A DNA stretch of 64,000 bases from DASRJW01 sp964567755 (GTDB taxonomy: Bacteria > Krumholzibacteriota > Krumholzibacteriia > G020349025). Below the pieces are notes generated by a model. That model saw nothing but the letters and a program-made list of their open reading frames with translations, had not been told where the DNA came from and did no database searches. The DNA lies in contig CAZMNW010000045.1 of assembly GCA_964567755.1 (NCBI GenBank), positions 1 to 64,000 of the forward strand. The letters are read 5' to 3'. Positions 33,903-42,666 of the stretch are shown piece by piece (the stretch's first letter is position 1; the number at the start of each line of letters is the position of its first letter). The position numbers and the translations under genes were made by a program.

Positions 33903-34571
33903 TCAGGATCGCAGCAGGAACCAGTAAAGGCAGACCGCACCCACGTCGGCGCCCTGGTGGCTCGCCGCAGCCCACCAGGCATTCCCCGACCGCTCGCGCG
34001 CCCGCGTCCACAGAATGGCTGCGGCCAGCACGCCGAGCGTGCACAGCCAGCCGGTCACTGCATCGAAGCTGCGCAGCAAGAAAACGCCGTGCAGCGGACA
34101 AAAGCCCCACACCGCGAGCGCACGCGCTCCCCGGACGCCGACTCGCTGCCGCACCGGCTCGTCGAGCAGCGCACCACGCCAGAAGCTTTCTTCGACCCAC
34201 GGATTGAAAGCGGCGAAGACGAGCAAGAGCAGCAGGTCGTGTGGCGGGCCAAGCCCCCAAGCTTGCCAAGTTGCCTGTGGTCGGGGCTGAAAGCCGAGCC
34301 GATGCGCACCAAAACCGAGACCAAGGACGATCGCTGCGGTCACGAGACCGACAGCAAGCAGGCGCACGACCGGCGGGCGCCGCCCCAGGCGGCCCCGAGC
34401 GGCCAACGTGGCGAGAATGCACCCCGCCTGATAGACGCACAACGCCATCCAGGCCGCCGCGCGTCCATGCAAGCACAGCGCGACGACCGGCCCAGAGCCC
34501 GCCGCCCAGGCGATGGCGATCAAGGCGCCAGCGTTTCCGATCGGCACCGAGCGGCCGAGTCTTCGCGACAA
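33903..34571 (-). CDS. CPBP-family intramembrane metalloprotease
   Basis: About 222 residues with six or so hydrophobic segments. The CAAX-protease/bacteriocin-processing (CPBP) motifs are present: NPWVEESFWRGALL (EExxxR-like), CPLHGVF with the second-motif His, and SHQGADVG with the third His. Members cleave membrane-embedded substrates; the target is unknown. The start is a TTG at 34571 preceded by GGGAG with a 6-nt gap, as no ATG or GTG is suitably placed. It converges on the secreted Cys-rich gene, whose terminator separates them. Confidence 0.82.
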   Translation of the reverse strand: MSRRLGRSVPIGNAGALIAIAWAAGSGPVVALCLHGRAAAWMALCVYQAGCILATLAARGRLGRRPPVVRLLAVGLVTAAIVLGLGFGAHRLGFQPRPQATWQAWGLGPPHDLLLLLVFAAFNPWVEESFWRGALLDEPVRQRVGVRGARALAVWGFCPLHGVFLLRSFDAVTGWLCTLGVLAAAILWTRARERSGNAWWAAASHQGADVGAVCLYWFLLRS

Positions 34572-34638
34572 GCAACACTCCCGCCGGGGTCTTGGCAGCC
34601 CCCCGTCCGTCAGGCTATCATTCCGCCTCCGCCGCCCG

Positions 34639-34668
34639 TTGCTTGACCTTCGGGGAATCGTTCATAAT
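34639..34668 (+). promoter_or_regulatory. Promoter of the FlgD-tailed secreted protein gene
   Basis: TTGCTT at 34639-34644 and CATAAT at 34663-34668 are 18 nt apart, about 70 nt before the GTG start. An overlapping TTGACC at 34643 is closer to consensus but only 14 nt from the -10. The surrounding stretch is locally AT-rich. Confidence 0.5.
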
Positions 34669-34736
34669 TGAGAGAATCGATCGACGCATCGATTCTTGGC
34701 TGGCCGACCGCATTTACACCGATGCAGGAGGTTTCC

Positions 34737-36158
34737 GTGCTCAGCCATCGTCTCGTCATGCCCATGGCGCTCGCCGCCATCCTTTTCTTGCCCTGGACCG
34801 ATGCGGCCAATGCCGCGGCCGAATGGGTTTTTGCCCCCGTCGGCTCTTCCGGTTTCGACCAGGGTCACAACGCCACATCGGTGGCGGTCGATGCCCAGGG
34901 CCAATCACGCATCGCCTACTACGAAGGCGTCGGGCGCGACCTCGTCTACGCCGAGAAAACAGCCGGCGGCTGGATCAGCACCATTGTGGATACGACCGGC
35001 GACACCGGTCGCTGGGCGTCGCTCGTGATCGACTCCCAGGGCAATCCCCACATCAGCTACTACTACTTCCTCGACTCGAACGACGCACCCATCACCGATC
35101 TCAAGTACGCCAAACGCACGGGCAGCACGTGGACAATCGAGACCGTGGATGGCGCGAGCGGCGATGTCGGCGAGTACGGCTCGCTCAAGCTCGACTCGCA
35201 AGGGAATCCCCACATCAGCTACTTCGATGGCCTCAACCTCGACTTGAAGTACGCGCGCAAGTCCGGCAGCACTTGGACGCTCGAAACCGTCGAATCGACC
35301 GGCAGCGTCGGTGCGTATACGGCGCTCGCGCTCGACGCCGCCAACAATCCGCGCATTGCCTACCAGGACGTGAACGGACTTCATCTGCGCTACGCATCCA
35401 AGTCCGGGACGACATGGACGCTGGAAACGCCTTCGGGTGCGACCTTGGTGCGCTCCCTTTTCATCTCGATGGACTTGGACTCGCAAGGGCGACCACACAT
35501 CGCCTATTACGACGAGCTGAACCAGCGCACCCGCTATGCGACCAAGCCATCCACGACCTGGACGCACGGCAATGCACTCGCTGTGGGCGCAGATGTGCGC
35601 GGCTCGTTCTGTTCGATCCAGGTCGACGCAGGGGACGTGCCGCATCTCGGCTACTACGACGTGTTCGAGAACCTGGTGAAGTATGCGATCAAGAACGCCA
35701 ACGGCGGCTCGCACTGGGCGCCGCAAGCCGTCGACGCGCTCGGACCCCAAGGTCCGTGGACCAGCCTGGCGCTCGACGCCTCCGGTTTCCCGCACATGAG
35801 CTTCTACTCAGCCACCGCGACCGAGGTGCGCTCGGCGTTCTTCACCGACAACACGTCCGACGCCATCCACGAGCGCCCGGTGGCATTCCTGTCCTTGGAG
35901 GCGTTCCCGAACCCCGTGCGCGCGTCGACGCAGCTGGTTCTGCGCACGCCGCGTTCCGTCCCGGTGGGCTTGACTGTGATGGACGCTCGCGGTCGCGTGG
36001 TGCGCAGCTTCGCCGCGCGCGAGCTTTCCCCCGGCACGCACTCGTTCGCGTGGGATGGCCGCGACGAAACCGGCACCCCGGTGGCAGCGGGCGTATACTT
36101 TGCCGTGACACGGCCCGAGTGGCTCGCCACCGCGCGCAAGCTCGTGGTCGTGCGCTGA
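34737..36158 (+). CDS. Secreted repeat protein with FlgD-like C-terminal domain (T9SS-type tail)
   Basis: About 473 residues. GTG at 34737 after GCAGGAGGTTTCC opens a signal peptide (MPMALAAILFLPWTDAANAAA). Residues 40-370 hold about six imperfect repeats with the core LDSQGNPHISYYD...LKYAxKSGxTWTxETV, each about 50 residues, suggesting a beta-propeller. The last 75 residues (PVGLTVMDARGRVVRSF, HSFAWDGRDETGTPVAAGVY, KLVVVR) are a FlgD-type Ig fold as used in type IX-secreted proteins of FCB bacteria. Together with the PorX-like pair this suggests T9SS-like export (inference). Its ligand is unknown. Confidence 0.85.
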   Translation: MLSHRLVMPMALAAILFLPWTDAANAAAEWVFAPVGSSGFDQGHNATSVAVDAQGQSRIAYYEGVGRDLVYAEKTAGGWISTIVDTTGDTGRWASLVIDSQGNPHISYYYFLDSNDAPITDLKYAKRTGSTWTIETVDGASGDVGEYGSLKLDSQGNPHISYFDGLNLDLKYARKSGSTWTLETVESTGSVGAYTALALDAANNPRIAYQDVNGLHLRYASKSGTTWTLETPSGATLVRSLFISMDLDSQGRPHIAYYDELNQRTRYATKPSTTWTHGNALAVGADVRGSFCSIQVDAGDVPHLGYYDVFENLVKYAIKNANGGSHWAPQAVDALGPQGPWTSLALDASGFPHMSFYSATATEVRSAFFTDNTSDAIHERPVAFLSLEAFPNPVRASTQLVLRTPRSVPVGLTVMDARGRVVRSFAARELSPGTHSFAWDGRDETGTPVAAGVYFAVTRPEWLATARKLVVVR

Positions 36159-36246
36159 CCTTGGAGCGCCGGACCGGTCCTTAGTACACAGGGGCGCTTC
36201 GCCACTCCGTTCGCGGGCTCGAGGCAAACGGGCTCAAAGGTGTGCG

Positions 36247-37461
36247 ATGGTCTGGCAGCGTCCGCAACGACTTCTGCCACCGCGCGTCCTCGACGCGCTC
36301 GCTGCGGTGCATGCTGGCGACGCCCCGCGCGCCTTGCGTCTCCTCGGTGCTGCCGATCGCGAGGACATCCTCACGGCCGAGGCCGTGCGCTTGGTGCATG
36401 GCTTGGCGGCGGCGGAAACGGGCGAGACGGAGCGAGCCCATCAACTGCTGCGGCCATTGTTGCGCTCCGCCGACCCTGGCGTGGCGCTCGCGGCCACCCT
36501 CGCCAGCGTCGAGCTGCGCATGCAACAACGGGGCTTCGCCAGCGCCGCTCCGTGGTTGCGCCGGGCGCGGCGCCAAGCAGCGGACGAACCAACCGCACTG
36601 GTTCTCGATACGGCGCTGCTGCGTTTGCAGCTGCGTCGCGGCGGTAGGACGACGCCCGACGAGCTCGCGGCGCTGCAGCAGCGGCTGCAGCGCCGGCATC
36701 CCGCGGCCGTCCACGCCAGTGTGCACTTGCTCGCGGCCGAACGCGCCCTGTACGCCGGTGATCTCGAGGATGCCGCGCGTGCCGAGCGCGCCGCGCATCC
36801 TTACGTTGCCTCTGCCCAGCTCGCGTCGCTCCGGCGCTGGCACGGCGCTCTCGTCGAGCTGTTGCGCTCTGCTCCCGTGGCGCTGGTCGAGGACTGGCAG
36901 CGCCCCGCGCGCGCGATGAACCGAAGCGAGCTCGCCGATCTGCAGCGTGAACCGTGGCAGCTCTGGGTGGACTCGCGTCATCGCCTCCTCCTCGACCGAC
37001 CGCGTCCGCGAACGGCTGCACGCACGATCCACTTCGACGCCGCACCCGCGGCGTGGGAAGTCTTGGGCGTGCTCTTGGATACAGCGGAACGCCGGCTCCC
37101 GTGGCCGGCGCTGCAACAGCTGCTCGCGTTGCCGGATGGAGCGACAGCACGAGCACGCGCGACGCGCTTGCGCGCGTATCTGCAATCGGCCAATGCAGGA
37201 ACTCTGCTGCGCGTTTCGGCAGCCGGCTGCAGCCTGGCGACGCGGCGCTTCGTCATTCTGCGCTTACCCCAGTCCATCCCCGCGCATCAAGAGCGCATCT
37301 TGGCGCATCTCGCCGCGCACCCCGGCAGCCGCGGCCTCGATCTCACGCGCGTCGTGCAAGCGCCGCGGCGTACGGTGCTGCGACACGTGCACGCATTGCG
37401 CGCTCGCGGCCTGGTCCTCATTGTCGGCGGTGGCCGCGAAGCGCGTTATTGGGCCATCTGA
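36247..37461 (+). CDS. Helical-repeat protein with C-terminal winged helix
   Basis: About 404 residues, Arg/Ala/Leu-rich. Residues 1-220 are TPR-like helical pairs (LDALAAVHAGDAPRALRLLG, AERALYAGDLEDAARAERAA). The last 60 residues (HQERILAHLAAHPGSRGLDL, RRTVLRHVHALRARGLV) look like a MarR/ArsR-type winged helix. No enzyme motif and no signal peptide. It may be a transcription regulator, but target and ligand are unknown. ATG at 36247 with AAAGG upstream. Frames on the opposite strand are long but lack family features. Confidence 0.75.
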   Translation: MVWQRPQRLLPPRVLDALAAVHAGDAPRALRLLGAADREDILTAEAVRLVHGLAAAETGETERAHQLLRPLLRSADPGVALAATLASVELRMQQRGFASAAPWLRRARRQAADEPTALVLDTALLRLQLRRGGRTTPDELAALQQRLQRRHPAAVHASVHLLAAERALYAGDLEDAARAERAAHPYVASAQLASLRRWHGALVELLRSAPVALVEDWQRPARAMNRSELADLQREPWQLWVDSRHRLLLDRPRPRTAARTIHFDAAPAAWEVLGVLLDTAERRLPWPALQQLLALPDGATARARATRLRAYLQSANAGTLLRVSAAGCSLATRRFVILRLPQSIPAHQERILAHLAAHPGSRGLDLTRVVQAPRRTVLRHVHALRARGLVLIVGGGREARYWAI

Positions 37462-37524
37462 AGTGTGCACCCGACAGCATTGGCGCGCGCAATGGTCGAG
37501 GCGGGACCGCGCGGCGGCGCGCGC

Positions 37525-38712
37525 TCAGGTCCTGCGGCGCGCGCCCGGCGGCAGCGCGGCCACGACCTCTTGTGCCTCCGCCGGTTCGCGGTTCCGCAGC
37601 GCGGGAAGTGGCTCTGCCGCCACGGGTGGTTCTCGCATCTCGGGCAACCGCGCCACGGCCGGCCTGGGTGCCATCGTTTCGGGACGTCGGGACGACAGCA
37701 ATCGGGGAAGGTTGGCGAGGGTCAAGGGAAAAGAAACGCCGAGCGCCACCGCGGCGATGAACAAGCGATGGTGGCCGAGCAGAATGCCGGCACCAAGGGC
37801 GGCGAAAACCGTCGCCAGCGCATACAGCAACAGCACGGCTGCGCGGTGCGACAACCCGAGCCGCAACAGCTTGTGATGCGTGTGCTCGCCATCGGCAGTG
37901 AAGATATGCCGCCTCGCGGCGAGGCGCCGGCAGATCGCCGTCAGGGTATCCAGAATGGGGACGCCGAGAATGGTGGCCCCGCCGAGAAGAGCGGTCACGA
38001 GCCCCACCCGCGGCGCCAACAAGCAGGCGAGGAACGCGAGGGTGAAGCCGAGGAACATGCTGCCGGTGTCGCCCATGAAGATGAGCGCCGGATGGAAGTT
38101 GAAACGCAAGAAAGCCAGCAGCGCCCCCATCAGACTCATCGCCACCAGAACGACGGCTGGATCACCGACTCGGATGCCGACCACGAGGAACGCTGCCGCG
38201 GCGATTACCGCAGTGCCGGCCGCAAGACCGTCCAATCCGTCGATCAGGTTGACGCTGTTGCACACGCCGACGTACCAGAGAACGCTGAGCCCGACGGCGA
38301 GCGCGAAGATCGGATCGGAGATCGATCCCTGCCATAGTCCGGCGCCCATCGCCACTACACAGACGGCAGCGACCACCTGATAGACGAGCTTCACCCCGGC
38401 GCGGAGGCCGCGCAGATCGTCCACCAGCCCGAGACCAAAAACCACCAGCAAGCCGGGAAGCAGCGCCAGAATTCGACTCGCCTGTGTCATGCCGAATGGC
38501 GTCGCCAAGAGCACCAGCAACGCCAAGAAGAAGCCGGCGAAGATCGCCACGCCGCCCAGGTGTGGAATCGCGCGCGCGTGCAGCTTGCGCCCGTTGGGTT
38601 TGTCCCCGAGTTTCCACTCGATGGCGAAACGTCGAACCTGAGGGACGAGAAGGAACGTGGTCGAGAAAGCAACGCCGAGTGGCAGCAGCGCAACCAGTTC
38701 TGGAGTCGGCAA
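37525..38712 (-). CDS. Undecaprenyl-phosphate GlcNAc/hexose-1-phosphate transferase (WecA/TagO family)
   Basis: Starts a lipid-linked surface glycan by moving a sugar-1-phosphate from UDP-sugar to undecaprenyl phosphate. About 395 residues and some ten membrane segments. Active-site motifs are LVDDLRGLRAGVK (DD pair), NLIDGLDGLAAG, FMGDTGSMFLG and the UDP-sugar loop DGEHTHHKLL. The C-terminal 50 residues are a Pro/Glu-rich cytoplasmic tail. A stop lies three codons before the TTG at 38712, so the start is that TTG or one further in. The wecB, rfbB and ugd genes lie upstream on the same strand. Confidence 0.92.
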   Translation of the reverse strand: MPTPELVALLPLGVAFSTTFLLVPQVRRFAIEWKLGDKPNGRKLHARAIPHLGGVAIFAGFFLALLVLLATPFGMTQASRILALLPGLLVVFGLGLVDDLRGLRAGVKLVYQVVAAVCVVAMGAGLWQGSISDPIFALAVGLSVLWYVGVCNSVNLIDGLDGLAAGTAVIAAAAFLVVGIRVGDPAVVLVAMSLMGALLAFLRFNFHPALIFMGDTGSMFLGFTLAFLACLLAPRVGLVTALLGGATILGVPILDTLTAICRRLAARRHIFTADGEHTHHKLLRLGLSHRAAVLLLYALATVFAALGAGILLGHHRLFIAAVALGVSFPLTLANLPRLLSSRRPETMAPRPAVARLPEMREPPVAAEPLPALRNREPAEAQEVVAALPPGARRRT

Positions 38713-38948
38713 GACACACTACCCGGACGAAGGGACCCACGGAACGAGAGAGAGAGGAAAGCCTCGGGCAGGCGACCGGCTCTGGGGTGCGCACCCAAGC
38801 CGGAACGCCGGAAGTTTATGTGCCATCTCCTGCAACGTCAAGCGTTGCGCCCACGCCGGACGCATGCAAACGGCGTACCCCGTAGCCAGCGGCGCGCCGA
38901 TCGTGCCCGCACCCATGGCGGTCTGGAGCCTCGGTCGAATCGCGGGCT

Positions 38949-40073
38949 TCAGGCGCGAGCCGCGAAGAAAGCGTCGAAGACCTGGAGGATGCGTTCCGCG
39001 GCGCGACCGTCCCATTTTTCCAGCGACCGCGGCGTGGGCGGCGGAGTGGCCAGAATCTCCTCGGCGGCGGCCCAGATCCGCGCCGGATCCTGGCCCACGA
39101 TTCGGTTCGTCCCCTGACTCACGGTGATTGGCCGTTCGGTATTGGCGCGCAAGGTCAAACAAGGAATCCCCAGCACCGTGGTCTCCTCCTGAATGCCTCC
39201 CGAGTCGGTCAGCACCAGCCGCGCCGCCGATTCGAGTCCGACGAAGTCGAGGTAGCCGACGGGATCGACGAGCTGGATCCGCCGCGGTGCGAGGTCGAAC
39301 TCCGCGATCATCTTGCGCGTGCGCGGGTGCACGGGGAACAGCACCGGCAGTGTGCCGGCGAGGCGATCCAGAACCTCGACGAGATCCCGCAGCATCGAGC
39401 GCTCGTCGACATTGGAGGGCCGGTGCAACGTGATCAGCGCGTAGCCCGAAGGCTGCAGGCCGAAGCGCTCCCAGGCGCGGCCGGCGCGGGCGCGCGGCAA
39501 TGCATGCAGCAGGCTGTCGATCATGACATTGCCGACGCAGTGGATCCGCTCCCGAGCGATGCCTTCGCGTCGCAGATTGGCATCGGCATCGGCGGACGGC
39601 GTCAGCAACAGCGTCGCCAGTTGATCGGTGAGCACGCGGTTGATCTCTTCTGGCATGGTGCGGTCGTAGCTGCGCAGTCCCGCCTCCACGTGCGCCACCG
39701 CGATGCCGCGTTTGCTCGCCACCAGCGTCGCGGCCAAGGTCGAATTGACGTCGCCGACCACGACCATCAGATCCGGCGTGGCGCGGTTCAAGACGTCGTC
39801 CACGGCCAGCATGACACGCGCCGTCTGCTCGGCGTGGGACCCGGAGCCGACTCCGAGATGCATGGCCGGGGTTGGAATCTCCAGCTCGTCGAAGAACACG
39901 TCCGACATGTTGGCGTCGTAATGCTGGCCCGTGTGCACGATCACGTGCGTCCAGTCCGAGCGTGGCGCGAGCGCGCGCGCCAACGGCGCGAGCTTCATGA
40001 AATTCGGCCGCGCGCCGACGACGGATACGAGATGCCGAACGTGCGTTGTCTCCGGGGTGCGCTCGGCGTTCAT
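38949..40073 (-). CDS. wecB: UDP-N-acetylglucosamine 2-epimerase (non-hydrolysing)
   Basis: Interconverts UDP-GlcNAc and UDP-ManNAc. About 374 residues, full length. It has SVVGARPNFMKLAPL at the start, HTGQHYDANMSDVFF, VVGDVNSTLA, HVEAGLRSYDR, ENRVLTD-like INRVLTDQLATL, TLHRPSNVD, and SGGIQEETTVLGIPCLTLR at the end. The ATG at 40073 overlaps the rfbB stop by 4 nt (ATGA), so translation is coupled. Together with the WecA-like gene this indicates a ManNAc-containing surface glycan. Confidence 0.95.
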   Translation of the reverse strand: MNAERTPETTHVRHLVSVVGARPNFMKLAPLARALAPRSDWTHVIVHTGQHYDANMSDVFFDELEIPTPAMHLGVGSGSHAEQTARVMLAVDDVLNRATPDLMVVVGDVNSTLAATLVASKRGIAVAHVEAGLRSYDRTMPEEINRVLTDQLATLLLTPSADADANLRREGIARERIHCVGNVMIDSLLHALPRARAGRAWERFGLQPSGYALITLHRPSNVDERSMLRDLVEVLDRLAGTLPVLFPVHPRTRKMIAEFDLAPRRIQLVDPVGYLDFVGLESAARLVLTDSGGIQEETTVLGIPCLTLRANTERPITVSQGTNRIVGQDPARIWAAAEEILATPPPTPRSLEKWDGRAAERILQVFDAFFAARA

Positions 40074-41101
40074 GCGCCCTCTTCCGCTTCGCGGGGGCCG
40101 CGGTTGGCTGCGTACTGACTGCGATAGTAGGCGGCGAATTCGCCGCTCTTGATGCGCGTCCACCAGGCGCGATGTTCCTGATACCAGCGCACGGTCTCGG
40201 CCAGGCCGGCTTCGAGGCTGCGGCACGGCTCCCAGCCCAGGTCGCGCACCTTGCGATCGTCGACCGCATAGCGGAAATCGTGACCGGGACGATCGCGCAC
40301 GAACTGGCGCAGCGCCGGATCACAGCCCGTGCTGTGGATGATCTGGTCCACGATCCACAAGTTCGGTCGCTCGTTGCCACCGCCGATGTTGTAGATCTCG
40401 CCGGCAGCGCCGAGCCGGCCGACGCGATCGATGGCGCGGCAGTTGTCGTCCACGTGCAGCCAGTCGCGCACGTTGCGGCCGTCGCCGTAGACCGGCAACG
40501 GCTTGCCCTCGATCGCGTTGGTGATGTGCAACGGGATCAACTTCTCCGGATGCTGGTACGGCCCGTAATTGTTGCTGCTGCGAGTCACCACCGCGTCCTG
40601 CTTCCAGGTGCTGACCGCGGCCAGCACCAGCAGGTCGCCCGCGGCCTTGCAGGCGGCGTACGGGTTGGAGGGGCGCAGGATGTCGGTCTCGCGGCAGCGA
40701 CCGGCCCCAATGCTGCCGTACACCTCGTCGGTCGAAACCTGGACGTGGCGCGCCACGCGCAACTCCCGCTCCGCGTCGAGGAGAACTTGTGTGCCGCGCA
40801 CGTTGGTCCACACCACGGCTTCGGCGTCTTGAATCGAGCGGTCGACGTGGCTCTCGGCGGCGAAGTTGTAGACCCAATCGCAGCCGGACATGGCGTCGCG
40901 GACAAGAGCGGGGTCGGCGATATCGCCGCGCACGAAGTGGAAGCGTGGATCGCCGCGCACGGCTTCGAGATTCTCGAGGTTGCCCGCGTAGGTGAGCTTG
41001 TCGAGGACGACGACCTGGGTGTCCGGCTGCTCACGCAGCAAGAATTGCACGAAGTTGCTGCCGATGAAACCGGCGCCGCCGGTCACCAGAATGCGCGCCA
41101 T
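40070..41101 (-). CDS. rfbB: dTDP-glucose 4,6-dehydratase
   Basis: Short-chain dehydrogenase-like enzyme making dTDP-4-keto-6-deoxyglucose, the route to rhamnose and other deoxysugars. About 343 residues. NAD loop GGAGFIGSNF, AAESHVDRSI, STDEVYGSIG, catalytic YAACK (Tyr-xxx-Lys) and NNYGPYQHPEKLIPL are all present. A YGDGRNVRDWLHVDD segment is typical. The ATG at 41101 follows GGAGGCATGGCGG. The later rhamnose genes (rfbC, rfbD, rfbA) are not adjacent. Confidence 0.95.
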   Translation of the reverse strand: MARILVTGGAGFIGSNFVQFLLREQPDTQVVVLDKLTYAGNLENLEAVRGDPRFHFVRGDIADPALVRDAMSGCDWVYNFAAESHVDRSIQDAEAVVWTNVRGTQVLLDAERELRVARHVQVSTDEVYGSIGAGRCRETDILRPSNPYAACKAAGDLLVLAAVSTWKQDAVVTRSSNNYGPYQHPEKLIPLHITNAIEGKPLPVYGDGRNVRDWLHVDDNCRAIDRVGRLGAAGEIYNIGGGNERPNLWIVDQIIHSTGCDPALRQFVRDRPGHDFRYAVDDRKVRDLGWEPCRSLEAGLAETVRWYQEHRAWWTRIKSGEFAAYYRSQYAANRGPREAEEGA

Positions 41102-41223
41102 CCGCCATGCCTCCGCGCCGGGAGCTCACGCACCCCGTCGGTCCGATCATACCTGGCGACGAGGCGCCGCGGGAACGAGGCTCGCGGGGCGCCGGCGTCG
41201 CGGGGGGCGTGGCCACGACGATC

Positions 41224-42525
41224 TCAGCGCCCGAAGCAATCGTAGCGGAAACCGAACGCTTCCATGCGCTCGCGGTCGTAGATGTTGCGACAGTCTACGA
41301 GCACCGGTTGGCGCATCGAATCCTTGAGTTGCTGCACGTTCAGGTCGCGGAACTCGTTCCATTCCGTGCACAGCATCAGCGCATCGGCGCCGATCGCGAC
41401 CTCGTAGGCGTCCTTGCACAGCACGATCTCGGGCTCGGTGGCGCGCACACGCTCCATGGCGACCGGATCGTAGCCACGCACGTGGGCGCCTTTTTCGCGC
41501 AGTGCCCGCGCCAGCTTGATCGCCGGCGCTTCGCGAATGTCGTCGGTGTTGGGTTTGAACGCCAATCCCAACAGGCCGATCGTTTTGGCGTCCAGACTCC
41601 CCAGCAAGCCTTCGAGCTTCTGCAGTGCCAGTTGCGGCCGCTCCTGGTTGACCTCGATGGCCGCCTTGACGATGCGCATCTCGTAGCCGACCTGCTGGCC
41701 GATCTTGACCAGGGCCTCGGTGTCCTTGGGAAAGCACGAGCCGCCGTAGCCAACGCCGGCGTGCAAGAACTTGTCGCCGATGCGCCGATCGAGCCCCATG
41801 GCCTTGGCGAGTACGCGCACGTCGGCGCCGTAGCGCTCACAGAGATTCGCCATTTCGTTGACGAAAGAAATCTTGGTGGCCAGAAACGCGTTCGAGGCGT
41901 ATTTGATCAGTTCCGCCGTTTCCAGGTTCGTCACCACGATGGGGGTTTCGCTCAGATACAACGGGCGGTAGATCGCCTCCATCGCCGCGCGCGAGCGCTC
42001 GGTCTCGGCGCCGATGACGACACGGTTCGGGCGCATGAAGTCTTCGATCGCGGAGCCCTCGCGCAGGAACTCCGGGTTCGACGCCACTTCGACGGTGGCG
42101 CCATTGCGGGCGAAATCGCCGATCCGCTGCTGCAGCTGCCGGCCGGTGCCCACGGGCACGGTGCTCTTGGTCACCAGGAGCTTGTAGCCTTCCAGGTGCG
42201 GCACGATGTCCTCGACGGCGCGGAAGAGGGCGCTCAGGTCGGCGAACCCATCGCCGCGGTCCGGAGTCCCCACCGCGATGAAGATCACGTCCGCGTCACG
42301 GACGGCGGGCAAGACGGCGGTGGTGAATTCCAGGCGCTCGGCCTTGACGTTGCGCCGGACCAGCTCGTCGAGCAACGGTTCGAAGAATGGAATCTCGCCG
42401 CGTTCGAGCATCTCGATGCGTCGAGCGTCGACGTCCACGCACGTCACACGGTTGCCGAAGTCGGCGAGACAGGCGCCGGTCACCAAGCCAACGTAGCCGG
42501 TGCCCACCATGCAGATCTTGTCCAT
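41224..42525 (-). CDS. ugd: UDP-glucose 6-dehydrogenase
   Basis: Oxidises UDP-glucose to UDP-glucuronate with NAD. About 433 residues, full length. The NAD loop GTGYVGLVTGACLADFG begins the protein; STVPVGTG, EFLREGSAI, the catalytic Cys in GYGGSCFPKDTEAL, and AFKPNTDDIREAPA follow. The start at 42525 is set by GGAGGGCAGAAG before the ATG. It is in the same direction as rfbB, with a 122-nt gap. The product could feed a polysaccharide or lipid modification. Confidence 0.96.
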   Translation of the reverse strand: MDKICMVGTGYVGLVTGACLADFGNRVTCVDVDARRIEMLERGEIPFFEPLLDELVRRNVKAERLEFTTAVLPAVRDADVIFIAVGTPDRGDGFADLSALFRAVEDIVPHLEGYKLLVTKSTVPVGTGRQLQQRIGDFARNGATVEVASNPEFLREGSAIEDFMRPNRVVIGAETERSRAAMEAIYRPLYLSETPIVVTNLETAELIKYASNAFLATKISFVNEMANLCERYGADVRVLAKAMGLDRRIGDKFLHAGVGYGGSCFPKDTEALVKIGQQVGYEMRIVKAAIEVNQERPQLALQKLEGLLGSLDAKTIGLLGLAFKPNTDDIREAPAIKLARALREKGAHVRGYDPVAMERVRATEPEIVLCKDAYEVAIGADALMLCTEWNEFRDLNVQQLKDSMRQPVLVDCRNIYDRERMEAFGFRYDCFGR

Positions 42526-42666
42526 CTTCTGCCCTCCACCCCTCTCCAAACCCACGGCGTTCGCTCGGGATGCTACCACGACCTCGCGCACGAAACGAAG
42601 TTCCGTGCGCACGGCGCGTGCAAGGATCGTTCACGAAGACGCACGGCAGGGACGACATGGGGACAT